A DNA stretch of 60,806 bases, from the NCBI GenBank assembly GCA_031278635.1, contig JAITKA010000174.1:1-60806 (forward strand), given 5' to 3'. The notes below the pieces were generated by a model. It was given only the letters and a program-made list of their open reading frames with translations, was not told the DNA's origin and did no database searches. Below, one piece after another: positions 37,739 to 48,019 of this stretch. Made by a program: the position numbers and the translations under genes. Position 1 is the first letter of the stretch. Each line of letters opens with the position of its first letter. The DNA is from Deltaproteobacteria bacterium. Its GTDB lineage: Bacteria > Desulfobacterota > Desulfarculia > Adiutricales > Adiutricaceae.

Positions 37739-39853
37739 ATGATCCTTCAACAGCTGAGAGACAGAGAAAAAAACGCCCTGTATTTCATACTGGGCTGTTT
37801 CGTCTTTTGTTTCGCCTGCGTGGCCGTCCAGGCGGCCAGGCTCCAGATTATCCACAAGGAAAGGCTGGTGGGCCTGAGCAGCCAGTCGACCATCCGCAAC
37901 TTCAGGCTGACCGCGGTGAGGGGGGACATTTACGACCGCAACCACGTGAAGTTGGCGACGTCGGTGGCCGTGGACTCGGTCTTCGTCGATCGCCGCAGCC
38001 TTAGCGACACCAGCGACACGGCCCTGCAGCTCTGGCGCGGGCTGAACATGGACTACGAGAAAATAGCCACGTGGCTGGAGAACCTCAAGAAAAGCGCCTA
38101 CCTCAAGCGCCATCTGACCCCGCAGGAGGCCGAGGCCATAACCAGCCTCAAGATAAAGGGCGTGGGTTTGCGGAAGGAGTACCGGCGCGACTACCCCAAC
38201 GGGACCCTCGCCGCCCACTTCCTGGGCTTCACCGACACCGACGGGCGGGGCCTGGAGGGCCTGGAGAAGGCCCTGAACGAACACTTGATCGTATCATCCA
38301 GCTCGATCAAGGTCAGGCGGGACGGGAAGGGCCGGATCATCATGGACACCCCCGAGCTCATCCCCGAGCAGCCCAAGGGCTCGGCGGTCGTCCTGACCCT
38401 GGACATGCGCATCCAGAACATCGCCGAGAAGGCCATCTCCAAGGCCGTGACCGAGCGGAACGCCAAGAGCGGCATGGCTTTGGTCGTGAGGCCCAAGACC
38501 GGGGAGATCCTGGCCTCGGCCGTCTACCCCACCTACGACCCCAACAATTTCCGGGATTTCGACGGTGACCTCTACCGCAACAAGGTCCTGACCCACCCCC
38601 TGGAGCCGGGCAGCACCTTCAAGGTCTTCACCGTGGCCGCCGCCCTCCAGGACAGGCAGATCACCCCAAGCTCCGTGTTTTTCTGCGAAAGGGGCCTCTA
38701 CCAGATTGACAAGACCAATTACATCAGGGACACGGGTAGTTACGGCGATCTGACCGTGACCCAGATAGTCCAGAAATCCTCCAACATCGGGGCGGCCAAG
38801 ATCGGCGAGGGTCTGGGGGCGGCGAGGCTCCACTCCTATCTGCGCAAATTCGGTTTCGGCCAGAAGACCGGCCTCAGTTTCGCCGGTGAGTCGCCCGGCC
38901 TCCTGCGGCCCCCGGAAAAGTGGGTCCCGGTCGATCTGGCCAACATCGCCTTCGGCCAGGGCGTGTCGGTCACGGCCCTCCAGCTGGCCATGGCCGTGAG
39001 CGCCCTGGGCAACGACGGGGTTTTGATGGCCCCCATGCTCGTCTCCCAGATCGAGGACGCCCAGGGCAACGTCCTGGAGAGGAAAAAACCGGTCATAGTC
39101 CGCTCGGTGGTCTCCCCGATGGTGGCCTGGAACATAACGGCCATGATGCGCGAGGCGGTCATGAAGGGCGGCACGGGCTACCGGGCCGAGGTCGACGGCT
39201 ACCCGATTTCCGGCAAGACCGGCACGGCCCAGTTGGTGGCCAACGGGGAGAAAAGGTACTCCAACGAGAAGTACATAGCCTCTTTCGTGGGACTTGCGCC
39301 ATACAAAAGCGCCGAATTATGCGTCCTGGTCATCCTCGAGGAGCCCTGGCCCAGCTATTACGGCGGGGAGGTGGCCGCCCCGGTCTTCAAGGAGATCGTG
39401 AGCCAGGCCCTGCCCATCCTCGACGTCCCCAAGCAGGACAACGACCTGATGCCGGCCTGGCCCCAGGCCGACGACTCCCAGGAACCCATCCCCGGGCTCA
39501 AGCCGCCCAAGGCCGCCCCCAACCAAATATGGGTCGAGCTCAAAAAGGGCCGGCGCGACGACGGGCCCCTCCCGGCCTTCCCCGAGGCGGGCGCGCGGGA
39601 ACTGGTCTTTGACCGGCCCGAGCCCCTCGTGGCCAAGGGCGTGGCCCCGGTGGTCCTGGGGGACTCCCCCGGGCAGATGCCCGATCTCGAGGGCCTGACC
39701 ATGCGGGAGGTCTTCGAGCTCATGGCCCCCTACGGGCTCCAGGTCGAGTACCACGGCTCGGGCCTGGCCGTGAGGCAGGAACCCATGGTCGGCTCGAGCG
39801 TGGCCAAGGGCCAGACGGCCAAGGTCACCTTCGGGGCCCCAGGCGCGAAATGA
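37739..39853 (+). CDS. ftsI: Penicillin-binding protein FtsI/PBP3 type with C-terminal PASTA domain
   Basis: 'RGDIYDRNHVKLATSV', 'PLEPGSTFKVFTVAAAL', 'SSNIGAAKI', 'SGKTGTAQ'; C-terminal 'MPDLEGLTMREVFELMAPYGLQVEYHGSG'. Confidence 0.96.
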   Translation: MILQQLRDREKNALYFILGCFVFCFACVAVQAARLQIIHKERLVGLSSQSTIRNFRLTAVRGDIYDRNHVKLATSVAVDSVFVDRRSLSDTSDTALQLWRGLNMDYEKIATWLENLKKSAYLKRHLTPQEAEAITSLKIKGVGLRKEYRRDYPNGTLAAHFLGFTDTDGRGLEGLEKALNEHLIVSSSSIKVRRDGKGRIIMDTPELIPEQPKGSAVVLTLDMRIQNIAEKAISKAVTERNAKSGMALVVRPKTGEILASAVYPTYDPNNFRDFDGDLYRNKVLTHPLEPGSTFKVFTVAAALQDRQITPSSVFFCERGLYQIDKTNYIRDTGSYGDLTVTQIVQKSSNIGAAKIGEGLGAARLHSYLRKFGFGQKTGLSFAGESPGLLRPPEKWVPVDLANIAFGQGVSVTALQLAMAVSALGNDGVLMAPMLVSQIEDAQGNVLERKKPVIVRSVVSPMVAWNITAMMREAVMKGGTGYRAEVDGYPISGKTGTAQLVANGEKRYSNEKYIASFVGLAPYKSAELCVLVILEEPWPSYYGGEVAAPVFKEIVSQALPILDVPKQDNDLMPAWPQADDSQEPIPGLKPPKAAPNQIWVELKKGRRDDGPLPAFPEAGARELVFDRPEPLVAKGVAPVVLGDSPGQMPDLEGLTMREVFELMAPYGLQVEYHGSGLAVRQEPMVGSSVAKGQTAKVTFGAPGAK

Positions 39854-41397
39854 GACTATCCGAGCTGAAATACGCCCTGGCCCCCGACGGCCAGGGCCTG
39901 ACCCTGGCCGGCCCCGGCGACCCCGAGCTTACGGGCCTGACCGAGGACAGCCGCAAGGTCGGGCCCGGCGACGCCTTCGCCGCCGTCCCCGGCGGGCGTT
40001 CGGACGGCCGCTCTTTCATCGCCAAGGCCCGGGAGGCCGGCGCGGCCGCCGTTCTGGCCTTTTCCGAGGGCGACGGGCGGGGTTATTTGAAAGATGCCGG
40101 GCTCCCCGTTTTGCTGGCCCCGGAGGCGGGCTTCAGGGAGACGGTCAGCCGGGCGGCCCGGCTCGTATACGGGAAGCCGGACGAGAGGCTGCTGACCGTG
40201 GCCGTGACCGGGACCAACGGCAAGACGACCACCACCTACCTTCTGGAGGACGCCCTGAACGCCCAGGGCCTCCCCTGCGGGGTCATCGGGACCATCGATT
40301 ACCGCTGGCCGGCCGCGGGCGGGGCGAGGAGCCTCCCGGCCCCCAACACCACCCCGGAGGGCCCGCTTTTGTGGAAGACCCTCTCGGACATGGCCAAGGA
40401 CGGGGCCAGGGCGGCCGTTTTGGAGGTCTCCTCCCACGCCCTGGAACTGGGCCGCCTGGGCGACCTGCGCTTCGATCTGGCCATCTTCACCAACCTCTCC
40501 CGCGATCACCTGGACTTCCATGGCGACATGGGGGCATATTTTAGGGCCAAGCGGCGCCTTTTCACCGAAAGGCTGAAACCTTCCGCCAAAAAATCGGTCA
40601 TCTGCGCCGACGACCCCTACGGCCAGATGCTCCTTTTGGAGCTGGGCGAGAGGGCCGTGGGCTTTGGCCTGAGCGAGGGCGCCGCCGTCAGGGGCCTTGA
40701 CCTTACGCTTACGCGGTCCGGGCTGACCTTCGGGCTAGAGGGTTACGGCCCGGTCTCCTCGCCCCTCCTGGGCGCCTTTAACGCCCTCAATATCCTGGGC
40801 GCCCTGGCCGCGGCCCAGGCCCTTGGCCTCCCGGTCGATGCCACCGTGGCCGCCCTCTCCCGCTCCCGGGGGGCCCCGGGCCGCCTCGAGCGCGTCGGCC
40901 AAAATGACGATTATCTGGTCCTGGTCGATTATTCCCACACGCCGGCCTCGGTGGCCGCGGCCCTGGTCTCCCTCAGGCACCTTGAGCCGAATAAATTAAT
41001 CTGCGTCTTCGGCTGCGGCGGGGACCGGGACAGGGGCAAGCGCCCCCAGATGGCCGAGACGGCCGGGCGCCTCGCGGACGTGGCCATCCTGACCTCCGAT
41101 AACCCCAGGACCGAGGACCCCCTGGCCATCATGGCCGACGCCGCCCGCGGCTTTACGGCCCTGGGCCTCGCGGAAGCCAAGGAGCCGGCCGGGGCCGGCC
41201 TCGCCCTCGGGACCTACCTCGCCGAGCCCGACCGGGCCCGGGCCATCGCGGCCGCCTGCGGCCTCATGGAACCGGGCGACGTCCTCCTGATCGCCGGGAA
41301 GGGCCACGAGGACTACCAGATCGTCGGCGAGGCCAAACGCCGATTCGATGACCGCGAGGAGGCCAAAAAGGCTTTGGAAGGGCTGGGGAAGCACTGA
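39850..41397 (+). CDS. murE: UDP-MurNAc-L-Ala-D-Glu ligase MurE
   Basis: 'DSRKVGPGDAFAAVPG', 'VTGTNGKTTTTYLLED', 'NLSRDHLDFHGDMGAYF', 'DYSHTPASV', 'SDNPRTEDP'; ATGA overlap with ftsI. Confidence 0.96.
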   Translation: MRLSELKYALAPDGQGLTLAGPGDPELTGLTEDSRKVGPGDAFAAVPGGRSDGRSFIAKAREAGAAAVLAFSEGDGRGYLKDAGLPVLLAPEAGFRETVSRAARLVYGKPDERLLTVAVTGTNGKTTTTYLLEDALNAQGLPCGVIGTIDYRWPAAGGARSLPAPNTTPEGPLLWKTLSDMAKDGARAAVLEVSSHALELGRLGDLRFDLAIFTNLSRDHLDFHGDMGAYFRAKRRLFTERLKPSAKKSVICADDPYGQMLLLELGERAVGFGLSEGAAVRGLDLTLTRSGLTFGLEGYGPVSSPLLGAFNALNILGALAAAQALGLPVDATVAALSRSRGAPGRLERVGQNDDYLVLVDYSHTPASVAAALVSLRHLEPNKLICVFGCGGDRDRGKRPQMAETAGRLADVAILTSDNPRTEDPLAIMADAARGFTALGLAEAKEPAGAGLALGTYLAEPDRARAIAAACGLMEPGDVLLIAGKGHEDYQIVGEAKRRFDDREEAKKALEGLGKH

Positions 41398-42861
41398 ATG
41401 CCCGGCGCCCTCGAAAGCGGCCCGGCCCTGGCCGGCCTGGGCCTGACCCTAAGTGAGCTCGCCTCCCTCTGCCGCGGCGTCGGCGAGGCGGGCGAGGGCC
41501 CCGTTTCGAAAATCACGGTCGATAGCCGCCTTTGCGGCCCCGGGGCCGTTTTCGTGGCCCTGAGGGGCCAGAGCCGCGACGGGCACGGATTCATCCAAAG
41601 GGCCCTCGAGGCCGGGGCCCTGGCCGCCGTGGCCGGGGAGGGGTACCCGGCCGGCCCGAGGATAATACGGGTCGCGGACACCCTGGCCGCCCTGGGCGAC
41701 ATGGCCAGGGGGGTCAGGCTCAGGTCCGGGGCCAAGGTTGCCGCCGTGACCGGGTCGGTGGGGAAGACCACCGTAAAGGAGATGCTGAGGGGCATTTTCG
41801 AAAGCCGCCACCCGGGCGGGGAAACGCTGGTCACCCCCGGCAACTTCAATAACCTGATCGGCCTCCCGCTAACGCTCCTGTCCCTGGGGGCCGGGACGCG
41901 GGTCGCGGCGGTCGAGCTGGGGGCGAGCGACTTCGGGGAGATAGAAAGGCTCACCCGGATCGCCGTGCCCGACGCGGGGCTGGTCACGGCCGCGGGGGAG
42001 GGCCACCTGGAATTTTTCGGCGCCCTGGCCGGCGTCGCCAGGGCCAAGGGCGAGTTGTACCGGAACCTCCCGCCTTGGGCCACGGCGGTTGTCAACGCCG
42101 GGGACGCCCCCATGATGGCCGAGGCCCGGGCCTTCGGCGGCCGGAAGCTATATTTCGGCCTGGGGCCGCCGCTGCCCATGGCCGAGGGGGTTTTCGTGAC
42201 CGGGCGCCGCGAGGACGGCCTCGACGGCCAGGACGTGGGCCTGCACGGGCCGGGCTTCCCCGGGGACGCCCGCGTGAGGCTAAGGCTTTTGGGGCCACAC
42301 AACGCCCTGAACGCGGCCGCCGCGGCCGCGGTCGCCGTGGCCCTGGGCTTTGGCTGGGAGGACATACGGGAGGGCCTCGGCCGGGCCGAGGCCTTCGCGG
42401 GGCGCCTTAGGCCCATGCGGTCCGGGGCCGGCTATTACGTCCTGGACGACAGCTACAACTCCAACCCCTCCTCGGCCTCGGCGGCCCTGGAGTTCCTTGG
42501 GGCCATGGCCCCGGGATGGGAGCGCTGCGCCATCCTGGGCGACATGCTGGAGCTGGGGGCCGGGAGCCGCGAGAGGCACGGGCGCCTGGGGGCCCTGGCG
42601 GCCCGGGCCGGGCTGGCCTGGCTGGCCCTGGTCGGGGGCGAGGCCGAATCCATGGCCAAGGGGGCCATCGGGGCCGGGCTGCCCGAAAGCAGGGTGGCCA
42701 CGTTCGGCTCCGGGGCGGAGGCGGCCGGCTGGATGGCCGGGCGGGCCTCGGAAAGATCGGTGATTTTGGTCAAGGGTTCCAGGGGCGTCGGGCTGGAGAC
42801 GGCCGTGGGCGCGCTTCTGGGGACCCAAACGGAAGGTGGATCGGGGCGAGATGCTGTATAA
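41398..42861 (+). CDS. murF: UDP-MurNAc-tripeptide-D-Ala-D-Ala ligase MurF
   Basis: 'DSRLCGPGAVFVALRG', 'VTGSVGKTTVKEMLR', 'NFNNLIGLPLTLL', 'DDSYNSNPSSASAAL', 'ILGDMLELG'. Confidence 0.95.
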   Translation: MPGALESGPALAGLGLTLSELASLCRGVGEAGEGPVSKITVDSRLCGPGAVFVALRGQSRDGHGFIQRALEAGALAAVAGEGYPAGPRIIRVADTLAALGDMARGVRLRSGAKVAAVTGSVGKTTVKEMLRGIFESRHPGGETLVTPGNFNNLIGLPLTLLSLGAGTRVAAVELGASDFGEIERLTRIAVPDAGLVTAAGEGHLEFFGALAGVARAKGELYRNLPPWATAVVNAGDAPMMAEARAFGGRKLYFGLGPPLPMAEGVFVTGRREDGLDGQDVGLHGPGFPGDARVRLRLLGPHNALNAAAAAAVAVALGFGWEDIREGLGRAEAFAGRLRPMRSGAGYYVLDDSYNSNPSSASAALEFLGAMAPGWERCAILGDMLELGAGSRERHGRLGALAARAGLAWLALVGGEAESMAKGAIGAGLPESRVATFGSGAEAAGWMAGRASERSVILVKGSRGVGLETAVGALLGTQTEGGSGRDAV

Positions 42862-43930
42862 ACTTCTTTTGAATATTTCCGACTCGATAAGTTTCTTTAA
42901 CGTTTTTAGGTACATAACGTTTAGGATTATCTTGGCCGCCCTGACCTCGATGTGTCTATGGTTTCTTTTTGGCAGATACTTCATCGATCTTATTAAAAGT
43001 TACCGCATAAAGCAGTATATAAGGAGCGACGGTCCTTCCAGCCATGCCGCCAAAAGCGGCACCCCGACCATGGGCGGGGTCTTCATCCTGCTATCGGCGC
43101 TCTTTTCGTGCTTTCTGTGGTCTGACGTTTTTTCGCCGCTGGTACTTTTGGTTTGGGAGGTCATACTCCTTTTCGCCCTTATAGGCTTCAGGGACGATTA
43201 CCTGAAAATCAAAAGGCGCCGCAACGAGGGCCTGACGGGTAAGCAAAAAATACTCCTCCAGACTTTTTTCGGCCTGGTGGCCGGGTCGGCCCTGTACATG
43301 TCGCCGGATTTCAGGCCCCTTCTGACCATCCCGGTTTTGAAGGAAGCCATTTTCAACCTGGGCCCGCTTTACGTGCCCTTCGCCGCCCTGGTTTTGGTGG
43401 CCAGCTCCAACAGCTGCAACCTGACCGACGGGCTTGACGGCCTCGCCATCGGCCCCATCATCATGGCCGCCGGGACCTACATGGTTTTCGCCTACTGCGT
43501 GGGCAATTCCGTCATCGCGAGGCACCTCCAGCTGACGCCCGTGCCGGGCTCGGCCGAGCTCGCCGTCATCCTGGCCTCCCTCATCGGGGCCAGCCTCGGG
43601 TTCTTGTGGTACAACACCTATCCGGCGGAGGTTTTCCTTGGGGACGTGGGCTCCCTTAGCCTGGGGGCGGCCCTGGGCATGTCGGCCCTCGTGGTCAAGA
43701 TGGAGCTCCTCCTGATAGTGGTCGGCGGGATATTCGTCCTGGAGGCCTGCTCGGTCATCCTGCAGGTGGGCTACTTCAAGTTCACCAAGGGCCGAAGGAT
43801 ATTCCGGATGGCCCCGCTCCACCACCATTTCGAGCTTCTGGGCTGGGCCGAGCCCAAGATAGTCGTGAGGCTATGGATATTGGCCATCATTTTGAGCCTG
43901 GCCGGGCTTTCGACCCTCAAGCTTCGCTAG
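42851..43930 (+). CDS. mraY: Phospho-MurNAc-pentapeptide transferase MraY
   Basis: 'KSGTPTMGGVFIL', 'GFRDDYLKI', 'SNSCNLTDGLDGLA', 'PAEVFLGDVGSLSLG', 'APLHHHFELLGWAEPKIVVRLWI'. Confidence 0.96.
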   Translation: MLYKLLLNISDSISFFNVFRYITFRIILAALTSMCLWFLFGRYFIDLIKSYRIKQYIRSDGPSSHAAKSGTPTMGGVFILLSALFSCFLWSDVFSPLVLLVWEVILLFALIGFRDDYLKIKRRRNEGLTGKQKILLQTFFGLVAGSALYMSPDFRPLLTIPVLKEAIFNLGPLYVPFAALVLVASSNSCNLTDGLDGLAIGPIIMAAGTYMVFAYCVGNSVIARHLQLTPVPGSAELAVILASLIGASLGFLWYNTYPAEVFLGDVGSLSLGAALGMSALVVKMELLLIVVGGIFVLEACSVILQVGYFKFTKGRRIFRMAPLHHHFELLGWAEPKIVVRLWILAIILSLAGLSTLKLR

Positions 43931-44028
43931 GCAGGCCCGCCAAGGGGACGAACCCCTTGGCGGGCGCCCCCCGGGGTTTTCAAGGACCGGGGCGGCCAAA
44001 GGCCGCGCCGCGGGGAGGTTTCCCGACA

Positions 44029-45645
44029 GTGAACGACAATAACCGAGACAGGGGCGGGCCGCCCCGCCGCGGCCGCGAGGCACCCAAGCCGGGGCCTGGA
44101 CCTTCCGGCCCCAGGGCCAGCGCCGAGCAGATGGTCCAAAGGCAGAGCCGGGGGAACATGGCCGTGGTGGGCCAGAACTGGCCCAAGCCCTCCGGGCCGG
44201 CGCGCAAGGCCCTGGTCATGGGCATGGGCCTGTCGGGCCTGGCCTCGGCCAAGCTATTGGTCCGCCTGGGTTTCGAGGTCATCGCCTCCGAGCGCAAGCC
44301 GGCCAGCCGGCTGGGCCCCGAGGCGAGGGAGATGGACGACATCGGGGTCAACCTGGTGGACGAGGAGACGGCCTTCGCCCTGACGGCCGCCGGGTACGGG
44401 GGCCCGGACCTTGTGGTCCCATCCCCCGGCATCCCCTGGGATCACGGCATTCTGGCCATGGCCAGGGAAAAGGGCATCGAGGTGGCCGGCGAGATGGAGC
44501 TGGCGGCGCGGCACGTCCCCATACCCCTCCTGGCCGTGACCGGCTCCAACGGCAAGTCGACCGTGACGGCGCTGACCGGGCACGTCCTGGAAAACGCCCG
44601 GATCCCGGCCTTCGTCGGCGGGAACATCGGGCTGCCCCTCTCGGTCCTGGCCCTGGACTGGCTGGAGGATAACCTGGGCGACAGAAGGTTCGCCGTGATC
44701 GAGGTCTCAAGCTTCCAGCTGGAGACGGTCTCCCGCTTCACGGCCAAGGCGGCCACCTTCCTGAACCTGACCCCGGACCATTTGGACCGGCACGGGGACA
44801 TGAGGGGCTATTTCGAGGCCAAAAGCCGGATATTCAACCGCCAGACGGCCGCCGACACGGCGGTGATAAACCTGGACGACCCCTACGTCCGGTACCTGGC
44901 CCCCGACTCAAGGCGCTTTTGCTTCTCCCAGGAGACGAGGCCGGATCACGGGGCCTATTTCACCGGGACGGAGATACTGGTGCTGGACCAGGGCAAGGTC
45001 CTGGCCCAGCGGCGCTGGTCCGATTTCAGGCTCATCGGCAAGCACAACGCCGATAACGTCATGGCCGCGGTGGGGCTGGCCATGGCCGCCGGGGTCCCCC
45101 CGGACGTGGCCCTGGCCGCGGCCACGACCTACAGCCCCTCCGATCACCGCCTCCAGCCGGTGGGCGAGTACGGCGGGATCCGTTACGTGGACGATTCCAA
45201 GGGCACCAACGTCGGGGCCGTGGCCAGCGCCATTTTGAGCTTCGATAGGCCCATAGTCCTTATCCTGGGCGGGCGGGACAAGGATCTCGATTTCTCGTAC
45301 CTCGCCCCCTACGTCCGGGAAAAGGTCAGGCACATGGTCATCATGGGCGAGTGCCGGGAGAAAATACGCGGGAGCCTCGGCGGCGAGGCCCCGAGCACCA
45401 TGGCCCGGGACATGGCCGAGGCCGTCTCGGCGGCGACAAGGGCGGCGAGGCCCGGGGACGTGGTCCTCCTCTCCCCGGCCTGCGCCAGTTTCGATCTGTT
45501 CGAGAACTACAAAAAACGGGGCGAGGCCTTCGCCCGCGAGGTCAAGGTCCAGGCCGGGGTCCTCCCGCCCGACCCCGACGGGGCCGGGCCGGGGGCGAGC
45601 GACGCCAAGGGCAACGGCGGCGGCAACGGCAACGGCCCGCACTAG
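44029..45645 (+). CDS. murD: UDP-MurNAc-L-Ala-D-Glu ligase MurD
   Basis: 'VMGMGLSGLASAKLL', 'VTGSNGKSTVTALTGHVL', 'NLTPDHLDRHGDM', 'DDSKGTNVGAV', 'LLSPACASFDLFENYKKRGEAF'. Start set at GTG 44029 with upstream gggagg. Confidence 0.93.
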   Translation: MNDNNRDRGGPPRRGREAPKPGPGPSGPRASAEQMVQRQSRGNMAVVGQNWPKPSGPARKALVMGMGLSGLASAKLLVRLGFEVIASERKPASRLGPEAREMDDIGVNLVDEETAFALTAAGYGGPDLVVPSPGIPWDHGILAMAREKGIEVAGEMELAARHVPIPLLAVTGSNGKSTVTALTGHVLENARIPAFVGGNIGLPLSVLALDWLEDNLGDRRFAVIEVSSFQLETVSRFTAKAATFLNLTPDHLDRHGDMRGYFEAKSRIFNRQTAADTAVINLDDPYVRYLAPDSRRFCFSQETRPDHGAYFTGTEILVLDQGKVLAQRRWSDFRLIGKHNADNVMAAVGLAMAAGVPPDVALAAATTYSPSDHRLQPVGEYGGIRYVDDSKGTNVGAVASAILSFDRPIVLILGGRDKDLDFSYLAPYVREKVRHMVIMGECREKIRGSLGGEAPSTMARDMAEAVSAATRAARPGDVVLLSPACASFDLFENYKKRGEAFAREVKVQAGVLPPDPDGAGPGASDAKGNGGGNGNGPH

Positions 45646-45693
45646 GGCGATATTTTTATCCGCCGGATCGCGGCGGGCGAGGGGATACGGGCT

Positions 45694-46887
45694 TTGGAAA
45701 CACGGGACGCTAAAATCGGGGCCGCGAAATCGGTGGACACGGTCATGCTGGCCATACTCCTGATCCTTCTGGGGCTGGGCCTGACGGTCCTCCTCTCGGC
45801 CAGCTTCGTCTCGGCCGAGTTTTACAAAAAGAACCCCTATTTTTATTTCTCCGAGCAGGTCGTGAACCTGGCCATAGGGGTCCTCCTGGGGATCCTCCTT
45901 TATTTCGTCCCCTACTGGTTCTGGATCCGCTTTGCCTGGGTAATCGGCCTCATCGCCGTGGGGGTCCTCCTCCTGATGCTGGTCCCAGGGGTCGCCAAGC
46001 ACTCCAAGGGTACCGGACGCTGGATGGCCATGTTTCCCTTCCAGCCGGCCGAGGCGGCCAAGCTGGCGGTGGTCATAGTCCTGGCCAGGTACTTTTCCCA
46101 CTATGGCATACTGGTCAAAAAAATAGGCTACGGCCTTGTGGGGCCACTGCTGCTCATGGTCACCTTTTGCGGGCTCATAGTCGCGGAGACCGATCTGGGC
46201 GGGGCCATAGTCGTGGCCATCGTGGTCGTTTTGATGATGATCGCGGGTGGTGTCAGGATATGGCACATGGCCCTCCTGAGCCCCCTGGCCCTTGTGGTCG
46301 TAAAACTGATCACGATCTTTAAGTACCGCTCGGCGAGGATCACCTCCTGGATCAACCCCTGGTCGGACCCCTCGGGCTCGGGCTACAACATCATCCATTC
46401 CTTTTACGCCTTCGCGACCGGCGGGCTTACCGGGGTGGGCCCGGGCCAGAGCCAGCAGAAGATGTTTTTCCTGCCCGAGGCGTACACCGACTACATCTTC
46501 TCGATAATAGGCGAGGAGATGGGCCTCATCGGCGTGGTCACGATTAGTTTCCTCTTCCTGGCCCTGGGCTTCCGGGGTTTCATGACGGCCAGGTCGGCCA
46601 AGACCCTGAGCGGCTTTTACCTGGCCCTGGGCATGACCCTTTGCGTCATAGTCCCGGCCTTCATAAACATGGCCGTGGCCCTGTCCATAATCCCGGCCAA
46701 GGGCCTGCCGCTCCCGTTTTTCAGCTACGGGGGCTCGAGCATAGTCGTCTCCTGCGCGGCCATGGGCATAGTCATGGCCGTCCATAACCAAAGCCTCAAG
46801 GATTCCCCCGGCGAGCTGGCCAAGATCGCCCAGCGCCGGGCCCCGGCCAAGCCACAGACTGGGCCGGTTTTGGCGGGGAAGGGGTAA
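45694..46887 (+). CDS. ftsW: Lipid II polymerase FtsW
   Basis: SEDS topology; 'RWMAMFPFQPAEAAKLAVVIVLARYF', 'SYGGSSIVVSCAAMGIVMAV'; TTG start. Confidence 0.95.
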   Translation: METRDAKIGAAKSVDTVMLAILLILLGLGLTVLLSASFVSAEFYKKNPYFYFSEQVVNLAIGVLLGILLYFVPYWFWIRFAWVIGLIAVGVLLLMLVPGVAKHSKGTGRWMAMFPFQPAEAAKLAVVIVLARYFSHYGILVKKIGYGLVGPLLLMVTFCGLIVAETDLGGAIVVAIVVVLMMIAGGVRIWHMALLSPLALVVVKLITIFKYRSARITSWINPWSDPSGSGYNIIHSFYAFATGGLTGVGPGQSQQKMFFLPEAYTDYIFSIIGEEMGLIGVVTISFLFLALGFRGFMTARSAKTLSGFYLALGMTLCVIVPAFINMAVALSIIPAKGLPLPFFSYGGSSIVVSCAAMGIVMAVHNQSLKDSPGELAKIAQRRAPAKPQTGPVLAGKG

Positions 46888-48015
46888 GTGCGAAGCGACC
46901 CCAGGATACTGATAGCCGCCGGCGGAACCGGTGGCCACGTGATGCCGGCGGCCACGGTGGCCGGGGAGATCAAAAAAATCGCCAAGGGGGCCGACTTTCT
47001 TTTCGTGGGCGTCGGGCGGCCGGCCGAGGCCAACATCCTGGGCCCTCTTGGTTATGCCCAAAAGGTCATAAAGGTTACCCCGCTCGCGGGTAAAAGCCCC
47101 ATAAAGGCGGCCATGGCCTTCTTTTCGCTCCTAAGGAGCCTGATCCAGGCCATGTCCATAGTCCGGGACTACAAGCCCGACCTCTGCCTCGCCTTCGGCG
47201 GCTACGTCTGCGGCCCGGTGGGCCTCGCCGCCAAGATGTTCGGCCTACCCCTGGCCCTCCACGAGCAGAACTCGGCCCCTGGCCTGACCAACCGCTGGCT
47301 GGCCCGCGTCTCCGATCTGGCCATGCTGGGTTTCGCCGAGGCCGGGCCCGCCCTCAGGGCCAAGCGGGTCGAACTCGTCGGGAACCCCGTCCGGGAGGCC
47401 ATAAGCGCCCTGGCCCTCGCGCCCCGGGCCCTCCCCGGCCCGGTCCCGGCCATCCTGGCCGTGGGCGGCTCCCAGGGAGCGAGGAACCTGAACCTGGCCG
47501 TGATGGATCTGGCCGGGAGCCTCAAGGCGCGAAACGTCCCCTTCAGGCTCACCCACCAGACCGGCGCGGCCATGGAGGCGGAGGTGAGGGAGCGCTACCG
47601 GGCCCTTGGCATCGAGGCCGACGTCCTCCCGTTCATAGGCGACATGGCCGCCGCCTACGCCAAGGCGGACCTGGCCATAGCCAGGGCCGGGGCCCTGACC
47701 CTGGCCGAGCTCGTGGCGGCGAGGCTCCCGGCCCTTTTGGTGCCCCTCCCGACCGCGGCCGGCGACCACCAGACGGCCAACGCGAGGGCCCTGGAAAACC
47801 TTGGCCTCGCCCGCCTCGTCCCCGAGGCCGAGCTGGCCTCCGGGACCCTGACGGCGCGGGCCATGGGGCTTTTGGCCGAGCCCGGGAAACTCCTCGGCAT
47901 GTCCGGGAAGGCCGCGACCGAGGCCGCCAAGGCGGCAGCGGTCGGGCCCTTGATGGCCCGGCTCTGCCTGGGCCTCCTGGGGCCCCCGGCGGACGCCGGC
48001 GAGGGAAAAAGGTAG
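46888..48015 (+). CDS. murG: UDP-GlcNAc transferase MurG
   Basis: 'ILIAAGGTGGHVMPA', 'FGGYVCGPVGLAAK', 'LHEQNSAPGLTNR', 'GGSQGARNLN', 'ARAGALTLAEL'; GTG start. Confidence 0.96.
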   Translation: MRSDPRILIAAGGTGGHVMPAATVAGEIKKIAKGADFLFVGVGRPAEANILGPLGYAQKVIKVTPLAGKSPIKAAMAFFSLLRSLIQAMSIVRDYKPDLCLAFGGYVCGPVGLAAKMFGLPLALHEQNSAPGLTNRWLARVSDLAMLGFAEAGPALRAKRVELVGNPVREAISALALAPRALPGPVPAILAVGGSQGARNLNLAVMDLAGSLKARNVPFRLTHQTGAAMEAEVRERYRALGIEADVLPFIGDMAAAYAKADLAIARAGALTLAELVAARLPALLVPLPTAAGDHQTANARALENLGLARLVPEAELASGTLTARAMGLLAEPGKLLGMSGKAATEAAKAAAVGPLMARLCLGLLGPPADAGEGKR

Positions 48016-48019
48016 TCTC

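Noticed and set aside
44908-47061. 717-aa minus-strand ORF across murD/ftsW/murG
   Set aside because: Spans three well-supported genes on the other strand; low-complexity composition.
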